Positions 22,731 through 34,323 of a DNA stretch of 64,000 nucleotides are shown here, in pieces. Numbering within the stretch: position 1 is the stretch's first letter; every line of letters starts with the position of its first letter. The DNA comes from Blumeriella jaapii. Lineage: Eukaryota; Ascomycota; Leotiomycetes; Helotiales; Drepanopezizaceae. The position numbers and the translations under genes were made by a program. Under the pieces are notes generated by a model. It ran no database searches and had not been told where the DNA came from. It was given only the letters and a program-made list of their open reading frames with translations. The stretch lies in assembly GCA_009599575.1 (NCBI GenBank), contig VWND01000029.1:248001-312000 (forward strand). The letters are read 5' to 3'.

Positions 22731-23693
22731 AACAACTACGCACTCCAATTCATACCTTCACTCATTCTTCTTTTCTTTGTTCAGTGTTTTGCTAGGGTAT
22801 TCCCTAGCCTATTCCACCCACCGACATGTGGCCGTATCAGTGTGGTTTTCCCACCTATTTTCACAGTAAAAGCAATACAGCAAAGAAAAATCGGATTATA
22901 AATGGTACAAAAAGCGGTGAACTTCACCTTTTTTCGGCCGAAGATTATATAATAGACCGCGAGCCTAATAAAGTGTTACGGAAACAACAGGTATTACATT
23001 AAGAAAAGCACCAAGCATCCCTTTAATGTAATGGAAGGAGTAGGATAACGAGATGATGATAAATCATAAACGCTATTATTCATATCTGAAAACTCGCGCC
23101 TTTCATAGTGTGAGACTATCAATAACTAAATAAATCGCCCTCGGAGCATAAGAAATGGATCATTTTTGACTACAATCACTTTCTTTAACATCAAGATTTT
23201 ACAATGATCGAACTCTTTTGTATCGGACGGAAAGGCTATTCTGAATTGTCATATAATTCATTATAAATTCAAGCAGAGCTGATTAGATTCAATACACTTT
23301 GTGAAAGCGAATACGTTTTTAATTCGGATTTGAAATGTGTACTGTAAAAACGATTTGGATTATTTTTAATGAATTAAAAATGAGAATTCTGACGTAGAGG
23401 ACAATAAAGGCTTTGTAGGTTTTATTCGAATACAAGCTGATTTTTTCATTTTTTTATTTAGCATGATTGAAAACATGGCGTTAGAAATGTTCTAATACAA
23501 AATGCGATAGTACAAATTAATATTCTGAGGCACTTGCTTTCGCCCATCACATCCGAGTGCCTGCAGAATAATTATGGGAAGGCAGCCAGCCCACTATTAC
23601 ATAAAGAAACAATCGCTGCCTTTGAGCTTGATTGAGTTTCCCGGAAATGGAGCCGCGGAGTCCGAGAAAACAAAACTCTTTCTATTTATGCAT

Positions 23694-24434
23694 CAAAACA
23701 ATATCTAGCTTTCTAAGTACGAGCTTTAAAGTTGATCAACCTTAAAGTTTTTTATCTACCGTGCTTTTGAAACGCCAGCCTACTAATACACACATACTGT
23801 ACTAATTGTTATCTGCCTTTTTGACCATCCACGAGGTATTATATCATACTTTTTAAGCCCACACGTGAGCCGCAATTTTCGTTGGGGTGCGAGGCCGTCG
23901 GCCTGGCACAGAGTCAATTTCTACCTTTTCAAATACGAGCTTTAAAGTTGATCAGCCTTGAAGTATGTTGTTAACCGTGCTTTTTGAAATTCCAGCTTAT
24001 CAGTATGTACTGTACATACTGTACTAACTGTTATCTGCCTTTTTTTCCATGTACGAAGTATTCCATTATACTTCTTAAGCCCACACGTGAGCCGCCATTT
24101 TCGTCGGGATGCGAAGTCTTGATTGATGTCTAGCGGAATGCAGCCGATAGGCTGCCGAAGGGGATGCGAAGTCGTCGGCCTTATACAAAGCTAGTTTTGT
24201 GCATCAGAACAATATCTACCTTTTAAATACGAGCTCTGAAGTTGATCAGCCGTGAAGTAGAATGTTGACCGTGCTTTTTGGGACCCCAGCTTCTCAGTAC
24301 ACACTGTATTGACTATCATCTGTTTGTTGTTCTTCCACGTACGAAGTATTACATACATTGTACTCCTCAAGCCCACTCGTGAGCCGCATTTTGCATCGGG
24401 ATGCAAGGTCGGCCTGGTACAGAGCCAATTTTCA
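23694..24434 (+). repeat. Three diverged tandem copies of a roughly 240-bp repeat
   Basis: Each copy contains an AATATCTA-like start, TACGAGCTTTAAAGTTGATC, CCGTGCTTTT, TTATCTGCCTTTTT-like and AAGCCCACACGTGAGCCGC motifs, and ends near GTCGGCCTGGCACAGAG. Copy 2 is interrupted by a 42-bp insertion (24119-24160); copies 1 and 3 show the empty site. Divergence between copies is mostly transitions. Confidence 0.85.
24119..24160 (-). mobile_element. 42-bp LINE-tail insertion with 13-bp target-site duplication
   Basis: The insert contains GTCTAGCGGAATGCAGCC and matches the tail next to the triplet run of the element copies at 32341-32658 and 8628-9645. It is flanked on both sides by GGGATGCGAAGTC (24106-24118 and 24161-24173). 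The neighbouring repeat copies lack it, so they serve as pre-insertion sites. This is an extremely 5'-truncated retrotransposition product. Confidence 0.8.
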
Positions 24435-25345
24435 GCTATTTCGATTGCAATTAAAGCGGTTTTTTTTTTTCTTTTGCGTCACAAAGAGATTCGTTTGCAT
24501 CTGAAGAAAGCCAAGATCAAGCAATCGATTGGCAGGTACAGTTCGAAGCGGTTTCGAAAAAAATGTTTCTCCTCGGCGGTTGCAAGCTCTTTTTTTATAC
24601 GATCCTACGACGGTACAGCGTGTAACGGGTGGTCTTTTCTGTTCGCGTATCTATGGCATCTGATCCTCGCTTACGCGTATTCATCACGACGTAGCCTCGT
24701 TTAGTCTCCTGATGGGTCTCCTCATCAACTGTGGAAACCTTTATACAAGGCTCTTTTCCCTAAGCAACCTCAATCATTAATGGTTATTCATTTTAAGTGA
24801 TATTATTATTACAGATCCGAAGTCCTAGCTTTGTTCGTGCTAGATGATCTTTAGCGAATTTGGTGATTGATCTTACTTAGCCTTCACCTGGTTATATCTT
24901 TACTATATATAGCGGTTAATCCTTGACTAAATTTTCAACTTTTGCAATCAAAACAATAACAATTGAAAAAAACCCTAAAAGTGATACCATAAGTTAGCCT
25001 TATGTTCGACGAATACAACAATAGTTTTCTTTTTGGTTATAATAAAGATTGAAAACAGTATCTGGCATTGAAATCCGAAGTTCTGTAAGAACTTTGTTAA
25101 GTAAAAAGCACAAAAAAAAACCGCTGTACCATTATACAAAGATAATCCCGATTTGCGCACACGGCACGGTTATCATAAAATTTCAGAGACTCATTCACAT
25201 TTGTCGTGTACTTTTGTTGCTAAACATGATATCAGGTGTTGGGCAATTAGTCTCCGATGCTAAAAATACGTTCCAAGCATTAAATGCTTCTTCAAGCCTA
25301 CCTAGGTACTGCACCGTACCAGCAATATATCACAAATCAAGCTCC

Positions 25346-25420
25346 GAAGCAATCTAAACATTCGGCCGCCCATCAGCATTAACTCCTCCCACCTTCTTCT
25401 CTCCTGGCCTTCCCCCCCCC
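25346..25420 (+). repeat. Direct repeat, copy 2 (first copy at 22655-22730)
   Basis: See the copy at 22655. Here it lies just beyond the 3' end of the small minus-strand peptide gene. It carries the same CATTCGGCCGCCCATCAG core and a CCACCTTCTTC pyrimidine segment running into a short poly-C. Confidence 0.7.
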
Positions 25421-25463
25421 CTCCCCCTACCCATCTTCCACCCGAATTGCCATGTCGAATCCA

Positions 25464-25681
25464 TTATTCACATAAGCAAGCGCCGCCACTGCACTTTGCT
25501 TTTCCAGGAGGACACTTTTAGTAATAATTAGCATTGTTCATACAATTCGGTGTAAGCAACGTACAAAAGGGATACAATCACCCGGAATTTTGCAAGAAGG
25601 CGCAGGACCGTTAATATCCTGGGGAAAGGCGATAGTGACAGAGCTGAGAGCAGCAAGAGCGAGAAGGGCGAAGAATCGCAT
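25464..25681 (-). CDS. Candidate small secreted cysteine-rich peptide (48 aa, two exons)
   Basis: Not recognised. Exon 1 (25681-25565) encodes a classic signal peptide (MRFFALLALAALSSVTIA, likely cut before FPQD) and then SCKIPGDCIPF. A 71-nt intron (25494-25564) has donor GTACGT, branch-like GCTAAT and acceptor CAAAG. It joins in phase to exon 2 (25493-25464), which encodes CSGGACLCE and a stop. The mature peptide would be about 30 aa with five cysteines spaced C-x4-C-x3-C-x4-C-x-C. A different splice choice changes only the residues before CSGG. Without splicing, a 47-aa product with three cysteines results. A TATA-like TATTTAAT lies at 25812-25819, about 130 bases upstream. Location in an AT-rich repeat island and this composition are typical of fungal effector-like or defensive peptides; that role is inference. 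Confidence 0.6.
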
Positions 25682-27261
25682 TCTGAATAGCTGAGCTGGA
25701 AAGCTGGGTTTGAAGTAGAATGGTAGAGTGTTGAGTATGAAGAATGGAGACGATTGGGATTGATCCAGACGTGACTGGTCAAAAAAGGATCACAAAGGGA
25801 AAATCGTTGCCTATTTAATTTGTTCGAGCATCCCCAAAGTGAAGCTGGTTCACGTGGGCCGAAATTCAGACAAGAGTCCTACAATACTTATTTTAGAATT
25901 CATCAACCTTGGAATAATTCTCGACCATGTTTTTGGGACACACACCGCTCAAAAAGACACACCGCTTAGAAAGACACACCGCTCGTCAGTACTAACTAAA
26001 AGATTATTGTAAGGCTTCTTCATCTTAGCAATCTCTACTTTCTGTGGTTGCAGATTCTAAGTCATTGTTCTTTGTTTGGCATGAGACTGTTTTTTTCTTC
26101 TAAAACATCTGAGATCTCGAGCTCCTTTACTCTGATCGTCAGCAACACTGCAAATCCGTTCATCTTCCAGGGTTTAAAATGTCTCTGGATTTGTTGGGAT
26201 GTGAAAAGGTTTAGACGTATAGCCCTTCAATCGTGTGATGCGTTTTAAAACTTACAAGCCAGACTGGTTGTTGAATATGGAGAGTGCTTCTACTATGCTG
26301 TGCACAACTCAATACATCAAACGATTAGACAGTAATGAAAGAACACTACCATACCAAGCAAGGCGATGCTTAAACGATTTCTATGGATGATATTAGCCCG
26401 TATAGCAAATGACATCTTCAATCGATTTCAGTGTTTAGATAGGCACAGAGGTATTGATTCTCGTCAGCTGGGCTCTCTGAGGATGGCTCCATCAGCTGTG
26501 GAGCTTATGCCCAGTCGTGTCCACTGTACGTAGTATTCTTTTTTTTCACCACTTGTCCTTATTCCGTACGGGGGTTGTTGTTTCAACCGATTCTACTCCG
26601 ACTCTGCCTTGTCGAGCCACGCGATCTGTTGCAGTAAGTGTGTACACAGTCCCCCGGTTAAATGATGTTAATCGCTCACACAGGGGTAAGCTAAACTTGG
26701 CCCAATCGTGTAATAACTTAACTTTCGGTGAGCTTCTATGTACGAAATACGAGATCCATCTACGAAGACTGAACGCGGACCAGTTCGCGAAGCTACTTCC
26801 CGCCATTGAGTTTTGTTCGTCAACCTGCCCTAGGTAACCTTCGGGGCCGCGTGCGGTCGTCCCGGGGAACGCTTTCAAACGTTATATTACTAAAGGTAGT
26901 TTCGGCTTCTGATTTTTCATTTGCTTTTATATTAGTTGTGGTGCATTTCTCTTACTTATATCTGCCTTATTTTAACTAGACGCACTAGTCTGGTACGACC
27001 CACATAGCACTCAGCTTCAACAGCTTTGATCATTTGATGTGCCGAAGGCCATTTTACTAACTCTACAGAAAACCATCCCGCCTGTAAAAAATAGGCTCAA
27101 ATAGCGGACACTTATCATGCATTCCTTTTGTTTAACTGTTTTCTCGAGGGTCTTATGCATATAAAAATCTCCAGCTTAGCACGTCTCCAATGTTCTGTGG
27201 AAGGCTTGAGGTAGCGCAGTTTCACTGCCACCTTCAGATATTAAATATTATTATTATTATT

Positions 27262-27513
27262 ATGAGTACTTACGAAATACAAATGAAGTTAAAAAAAAGG
27301 GGTATGAACAAAGCTTTGTATTGTATTCAAATTATTCAAAATTACTACGCAACGCAACGCAACGTAATGGCTTCAGCTTTTACTTCAGCTTCTACTTCAG
27401 CTTCTACTTCAGCTTTTAAACGTTTCAAAGCTTTTGATTTGACTCGAGATCAGCGACGTGATATTAGCTTGCTACGTTCGCTCGGCTGGTTCTATAAACA
27501 AATCCAAACTTAG
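27262..27513 (+). pseudogene. Tc1/mariner-type transposase N-terminal remnant
   Basis: The frame contains LTRDQRRDISLLRSLGWFYK, which matches the first helix-turn-helix of fungal Tc1/mariner-like (IS630 superfamily) transposases. It is preceded by a low-complexity SASTSASTSAFKRF stretch. The frame stops about 5 residues later and no DDE/D catalytic region is readable downstream in the AT-rich DNA. A decayed element fragment. Confidence 0.55.
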
Positions 27514-28746
27514 GACGAAAACAATAAGCCTATAATACGACAAATTTTATATTCAAACTATCTACTTTTCGTATTTTAGATGTGAATACATACTCCGTAG
27601 AATCTCACCGAAAGCAGGTATCACCGACTGGACTAAGTTTGGCTTACCCCCCTGTTTGAGCGATTAAAATTATTCAACCGATAAACTGTATACTGTTCTC
27701 GGAGCATTTTGTAAACTCTATGCGCTCAGACCGTTCTGCTGCTACAATACCGTTTGCTACAGTACAGCACACCGCATCAAGATTGCCAGAGTTTAATCGC
27801 CTACGACAACTCAAAAGTGCTAAGCAGAGTTCGGTTTTGAAAGGGAAAAAACCTCCGGTGGCGGCTGGTACAGAAACAGCTATTCTCTTGCTTGTGTTTT
27901 ATGACTCAACCGGTTTACTGGTGTGGTTAGCAGTTATCATGCGACAGAAACAAGCGCATAGGAACCAGAAAAGTTTGCTGTCCGACAACAGTATAATATT
28001 GTTTTGAGGAACAGCTTGTGATACTTTTTTACGCAACATTCGCTTCTCCGACGTACGTATGTAGTACAGGACAGCATGTATATGGCCCGACGGTCGAAGA
28101 CCATCCTCTCTGAAAAGCCGAATCCAGTTTAATAGATCAATCGCATTCGCAAGAACGGTAAGTGTTAGTCGTGAATTGTAGTTCATGTGTTATACATGTG
28201 TTATACCATGCACCGTACCAGTAGCTTGAATGTTTGTAAGTGCTGAATATGTGCATGGTGAAGTCTAGTAAATGAAGCTATTCTAAAAGACCGATATTTC
28301 AATACTACCGAAACTTAGCACAGGCTGGTATATCACTTTATCTCTATACTTTCAAGCCATTAAGTATTGCTCAGTAAGTGCTAGCCTGGACCTTTGCCAA
28401 AGCTGAATTGTACTCGGTGCCTGTGCTATCTATGGTAGCGTGGTGCAAAAGTCGAGTGGCTTTTGGCTCCGAACTGCATTTTGGTTCATACTGGTCGCAA
28501 TGTTTGTTTTGTTATAACGTCGTGACAAAATTGAACGCCGAGAATCATTTGCTGAAAGAAACAAAATCCGTTTACAACAAACACATCGCGGGAAGACTCG
28601 ACGTTGGCGCCGGAACGGAGAAACTAATATCCGCTCGCATACCAAAGAATCTCGAACCATCAGTTGTTTAGATCACAACCCATCCATATGATTCTCAGGA
28701 GCCTCATCCACTTGCAGGTCTCTGCCACCTCTTCAATCTCCTCAAG

Positions 28747-30369
28747 ATGTCCGCGCTCTATAACCTCGAGCCCCAACCCACGGCCTCTTGCATCCTGCAC
28801 ACAACTTCCGGCGACATCTCCCTCGAGCTCTGGGCGCAACAGCTCCCGCTGACCTGCCGGAACTTCCTCCAGCACTGTCTGGACGGCTACTACGACAACA
28901 CCATCTTCCACCGCCTAGTCCCGGGCTTCATCCTCCAAGGCGGCGACCCGACCGGCACCGGCTCCGGCGGCGAGAGCATCTACGATGGCGGCGCCTTTTC
29001 CGAGTCGCGCGAGGAGCACGGCATCTGGCCCATGGAAGAGCGCAGAGGCGCGAACGCGGGCCCCCAGGGCGTGGGCTTCAAGGATGAGTTTCACAGCCGG
29101 ATCAAGTACAACCGGAGGGGGCTGCTGGGCATGGCGAACGAGGGGCCGGATTCGAACGGGAGTCAGTTCTTCTTGACGCTGGGGGACACGCCGGAGCTGC
29201 AGGGCAAGAACACGCTGTTTGGGCGGGTGGAGGGGGAGACGATCTACAATCTCGCGCGGATGGGGGAGGCGGAGGTCGGGCCGGACGAGAGGCCGCTGTA
29301 TCCTGCGAGGATCACGAGTGTGGAGGTTCTGGTGAATCCGTTCAAGGATATGGTGAGGAGAGCGAGGACGGCGCCTGTCGTTGAGCAGGCCCCGGGGCTG
29401 GAGAAGAAGAAGAAGAAGAGGAAGAAGGGCGGCAAGCAGCTGCTGAGCTTTGGGGATGAGGAAGGGGACGGGGAGGCTCAGCCTGTGATGAAGAAGGCAA
29501 AGTTTGACACGAGAATCGTGATGGATCAGGAGGATGAGCCGTCGGAGCCGGAGCCGAGAGCGAAGAAGAGCGAGAAGAAGGGGGAGAAGCGGGTCGCGAA
29601 GCCCATCTCCGTCGAGTCTTCGCCGGAGCCAGCGCCGCTCCCTCCATCTCTCCCCAGCCGAGCCGTGAAGGTCGAGCGAGACATCTCCTCTTCGCCAGAG
29701 CCTGTGCAGAAGGTGTCGACGTTGCTGGAGAAGACGAATGCTCAAATCGCCGCGCTCAAGGCATCCATGAAGCGAAACGTGACGACGGCGCCCGTGGAAG
29801 AGAAGAAGAAGTCCACCCTCGAATCCATGATCCCGAAAACCTCGGTCCGGGCCCGGAAACGTCGTCCGGGGGAGAGTCTCCCCCCGGACCAGAGCACGCT
29901 AGACATCCTCCGAGCATTCCAGTCCAAACTCCAGAACGCGCCTCCGGAGAAGGAAGTGGCCAGACCGGAGGTGGAGGCCGGCCAGGCCGAGAACGAGGCG
30001 GGCGGGGCGTCGGACGAGGAGGCGGCCCTCTGCGACTTGCACTTCATCGCCAACTGCCAATCGTGCCGCAAGTGGGACGCGCAAGACGAGCAGGCGGACG
30101 GCGACGAGGGCGACGAGGACGATGGGGAGGGCTGGATGTCGCACGCCTTGTCGTTCAAGGAGGACAAGCTGGGCAAGGACCTGAGCTATCGGAAGAAGGC
30201 CGAGGACGAGCTGGTGGTCATCGATCCGCGGGAGAAGGCGAGGACGCTGAAGGAGGAGAAGCGAGCGCAGCGGGAGGCGAAGGCGGGCGGGTCGGGCAGG
30301 TCGTGGGATCAGGCGAGGAATGAGAAGTTGGCGAGGGCCGCGGCTTTGGCGGGGAGAGGCGCGAGGTGA
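28747..30369 (+). CDS. CWC27: Cwc27-type spliceosome-associated cyclophilin
   Basis: Peptidyl-prolyl cis-trans isomerase-like protein of the spliceosome (Bact stage) in the nucleus. Single exon, 540 aa. The cyclophilin domain covers about residues 10-185: TTSGDISLELWAQQLPLTCR, FHRLVPGFILQGGDPTGTG, the long loop with DEFHSRIKYNRRGLLGMANE, then NGSQFFLTLGDTPELQGKNT and FGRVEGETIYN. As in the Cwc27 group, the loop carries ESIYDGGAF and FKDEFHSR. The remainder is charged and disordered: a Lys-rich cluster (EKKKKKRKKGGK), acidic stretches (DEGDEDDGEGWM), and a C-terminal segment SHALSFKEDKLGKDLSYRKK typical of the family. It ends AALAGRGAR. The ATG at 28747 starts MSALYNLEPQ, the expected N-terminus. 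No lesion is seen. Confidence 0.95.
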   Translation: MSALYNLEPQPTASCILHTTSGDISLELWAQQLPLTCRNFLQHCLDGYYDNTIFHRLVPGFILQGGDPTGTGSGGESIYDGGAFSESREEHGIWPMEERRGANAGPQGVGFKDEFHSRIKYNRRGLLGMANEGPDSNGSQFFLTLGDTPELQGKNTLFGRVEGETIYNLARMGEAEVGPDERPLYPARITSVEVLVNPFKDMVRRARTAPVVEQAPGLEKKKKKRKKGGKQLLSFGDEEGDGEAQPVMKKAKFDTRIVMDQEDEPSEPEPRAKKSEKKGEKRVAKPISVESSPEPAPLPPSLPSRAVKVERDISSSPEPVQKVSTLLEKTNAQIAALKASMKRNVTTAPVEEKKKSTLESMIPKTSVRARKRRPGESLPPDQSTLDILRAFQSKLQNAPPEKEVARPEVEAGQAENEAGGASDEEAALCDLHFIANCQSCRKWDAQDEQADGDEGDEDDGEGWMSHALSFKEDKLGKDLSYRKKAEDELVVIDPREKARTLKEEKRAQREAKAGGSGRSWDQARNEKLARAAALAGRGAR

Positions 30370-30521
30370 GGAGGTCGGACGGACAGCGTTGATGTCGCAG
30401 CAATAGGGGGTGGTGATATGGGAGCGCACCAAACACCGCGGTGTGGATTCACATTTTGCTGTGCGAGCGTTGATCTCTCGCGTCTTTGCGGGAGAGCTGG
30501 CTGTTATGTAGCATTGGGTGG

Positions 30522-30676
30522 GTATCAATTGATATGGCATCGAGGCGGATATCAATTGATATACCATCATAATGGTCTCAATTGATGTACCATTAGATGG
30601 GTATCAATTGATGTACCATCATATGGGTCTCAATTGATATACCATCATATGGGTCTCAATTGATATACTATCGAGG
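30522..30676 (+). repeat. Minisatellite built on the palindrome ATCAATTGAT
   Basis: Six units of about 26 bp, each containing (T)ATCAATTGAT or a one-base variant followed by a TACCATC-like spacer. It lies about 150 bases downstream of the Cwc27 stop. Confidence 0.85.
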
Positions 30677-30855
30677 TGGTTTCAAATCCAAACACGTTAA
30701 TGGATGTTGATCATAGCCACTTCGTCACGCTCTTTTGTATCCTCTTCTTACTATCTAACTAAGGTACCTACCTTTTTTATCCACTCACCAACCTACTTAC
30801 TTACCTACCACTCACCTACCTACTGTACTTACCTACCCACCTATCCATTTACTTA

Positions 30856-30989
30856 CCACTCACTCACTCACTCACGCACTCACTCACTCACTCACTCACT
30901 CACTCACTCACTCACTCACTCACTCACTCACTCACTCACTCACTCACTCACTCACTCACTCACTCACTCACTCACTCACTCACTCACTC
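30856..30989 (+). repeat. (CACT)n microsatellite
   Basis: About 33 CACT units with one CACG variant near 30875. Confidence 0.95.
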
Positions 30990-32046
<1,057 letters not shown>

Positions 32047-32084
32047 TTAATTACTCGTTCTCTCTTTCTTTTTCTTTTTCTGAA

Positions 32085-32103
32085 GGGGGGGGGGGGGGGG
32101 GGG
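32085..32103 (+). repeat. Poly-G tract (19 nt)
   Basis: An uninterrupted 19-G run, continued after one A by seven more G. Confidence 0.9.
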
Positions 32104-32340
32104 AGGGGGGGTAAGCGAGGGAGAAAGAAAAGAAAGAGGGAGGGGCAGGGAGTAGATAAATAATGATGATGATGATGATGGTACTGTACAGAACAGTACG
32201 TGCGAGAAGGCTTGAATTGGAAGTAATGGAAGAAAAGATAAAAACACCCCCACATTCGTTTGTTTGCGTGTTATTGGATACCTATTTGGAGAAGGAGAAA
32301 GAAAAAGAGAGAGAGGGGTTAAATGGGAGGAAAAGGTGAA

Positions 32341-32658
32341 GTAGTAGTAGTAGTAGTAGTATTGATTAACGTCTAGCGGAGTGCAGCCGAGAGGCTGCCA
32401 TCCTAGGACCTCCCAGGGGGGGTACGGAGACGTGCTAAGCTAAGGAATTAAATACAAAGTACGACCCCGAAAACAGTTCGTGTTGGTACAGCTACTGCTG
32501 CTGTCGACTACGCCCTTCGCCGCCTTTTGCGATGGTCCGTCAGTAAAGTGTATAAGCGTGAAGCTCAGAGAAAAGCCTAAGGAGTGTGCATACGGCACCG
32601 ATCAAAGTATGATCTGTCGGTTGCGTGGATACGCACAGTGGTATGGCCAGTAGGCCGA
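32341..32658 (-). mobile_element. 5'-truncated LINE-like copy with 14-bp target-site duplication
   Basis: Starts on the plus strand with (TAG)n and then ATTGATTAACGTCTAGCGGA. It continues with about 250 bases that match the 3' part of the element at 9380-9645 in reverse complement. The element is therefore on the minus strand, with its 3' tail at 32341. The 14-mer GAGGAAAAGGTGAA occurs immediately before (32327-32340) and after (32659-32672). The same 14-mer also recurs near 32719, so local repetition weakens this case a little. This copy is less AT-shifted than the 9-kb copy. Confidence 0.75.
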
Positions 32659-33817
32659 GAGGAAAAGGTGAAATGCGTATGATTGATACATTTATGAGAG
32701 GAAAAAGAGGGGAAATCAATGAGAGGAAAAGGTGAAATGCGTATGGTCAATGCATTTACGAAGATTTATAAAAAAAAAGAAATCAATGGAAGGAAAAAAG
32801 AAAAAAAGAAAAAAAGAAGAGAGGGGGGAGGGTACCAAAGATTCAGTATCAGGCTACTGCGTGGGAAACGCTCGCTTGGGAGAAAAATATGGATGGCCTG
32901 CCTGCCTGCCTGCCTGCCTGGGTGATGTTTGCGACATTTACAGATCTTTTTTCTTTGGGGGTGAATGGGGGGGGGGGGGGGGGGGGGAGAAAGAGAAAGA
33001 GAGAAAAAAGGGTGGAAAGCTAGATGTTAGATGTTCAGGGAGGAAAAGCCGGCATTGGAGGGGAGAGGTGTTTGTTACAGTATGGCGTGCGGATTGTTGT
33101 GGTTGTATTGTACTGTCTGTGCCTTTTTTTCGGTTGATAGAAAATCTATGGAAATATTGAAGAAGAAGAAAAAGAAAAGGAAGAAAAGGAAAAAAAGGAA
33201 AAAAAGAAAAAAGAGAGAAAACAAAAGAGAGAAAAAAAAAAAAACAGAGAAAAAAAAAAAAGTGAAAAAAAGAGAGAGAGAGAAAAAAGTAGAAATCAAA
33301 TGTTATACGTAGAAACACTGGAATTGGAAGGATATGTAACGATCTTACCAGTCGGAAGGCTGAGATTAGTAAACTGGGATCGCCAGATTCACATGGGATG
33401 AAAAAGCGAGACTTCAGTTTTGTAAGACACACATTTACTTATAATCAATAACTACGGAAGATAAAGGTTGCTAAAGGGAAAGAGCCGAATATGTATGAAT
33501 AGTTTCTACAATTGATAGAAGACTCACCAGGAGACTGGAAGAGTATCAGGTGACATGTGCCATAGATACGCGACCAAAAAGAGCAGGAACGAAAAGCAAA
33601 AGGGGCAACTGTCATAGGATGTGTATTAAGAGCCTGCTTGTTTTGCGTTTATGAATCTGCGTCCGGATTGGTATGGTTGTATTGTGCTTTTTTTCAGCTA
33701 ATGAAAAAATTTAAAATTATTGAAAAGAAAAAAAAAAAAAACCGAAAAGATAAGAAAAAAAAGGAGAAATAAAATGTTTCATGTAGAAAACACTTGAATT
33801 GGAGGGGGTGTATTAAG
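32659..33817. other. Purine-rich, gene-free stretch
   Basis: Contains a G21 tract (32967-32987) and a long GA/A-rich purine strand (about 33155-33300). No gene is supported; all frames are low-complexity. Confidence 0.6.
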
Positions 33818-34323
33818 AGCCAGCTTGTTACTGCATTTACTGCATCTATGGATCTGCTTTCCCGCTCTTTTATTACTGTACAGTTCATCTATTTACTCTG
33901 AGAACCCCCAAAAAAGGAACGTGTCAAAAAGCCAGCTTGTTTCTGCATTTATAGTACGAATCTGCTTTCCCGCTCTTTTATACTGTACAGTTCATTTTTT
34001 TTACTCTGAGAGCCCAAAGAAGGAACGTGTCGTAAAAGCCAGCTTGGTAATGCATTTACAGTACGAATCTGTTTTTTTTTCGCTCTTCTAATGCTATACA
34101 GTTTATCTATTTGCTCTGAAAGCCCCAAAAAAGGAACGTGTCATCAAAGCCAGCTTGTTACTGCATCTATGAATTCATTTTCCCTCTCTTCTCATACAGT
34201 TCATTTACATACCCTGAAAGCCTCAAAAAAGGAACGTGTTACAAAAGCCAGCTTGGAAATGCATTTATAAATCTGCTTTCCCGCTCTTCTTATACTGTAT
34301 AGTTCATCTATTTATTCTGAGTA
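33818..34323 (+). repeat. Roughly 107-bp minisatellite, five copies
   Basis: Units begin at 33818, 33930, 34037, 34148 and 34246. Each has AGCCAGCTTG, TGCATTTA or TGCATCTA, a CGCTCTTCT-like segment, ATACAGTTCAT and AAAAAAGGAACGTGT. A partial related copy starts near 33627. Confidence 0.9.

Larger units (their letters stand above)
21674..22900. other. Gene-free flank of the AT-rich island
   Basis: No gene seen. The stretch contains the promoter side of the 470-aa gene, an 89-bp tandem duplication (22127-22304), and at 22655-22730 a segment similar to 25346-25420. Confidence 0.45.
22900..28700. other. AT-rich, transposon-relic island
   Basis: Composition changes abruptly to AT-rich, stop-laden DNA from about 22.9 kb and returns to coding composition at the Cwc27 gene. 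It contains diverged tandem repeats, a LINE-tail relic, a transposase remnant and one small peptide gene, listed separately. The remaining small frames (for example 26517-26837, 27899-28186 and 28378-28671) show no recognisable domain. The pattern fits a RIP-mutated repeat compartment; that mechanism is inferred from composition only. Confidence 0.7.
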
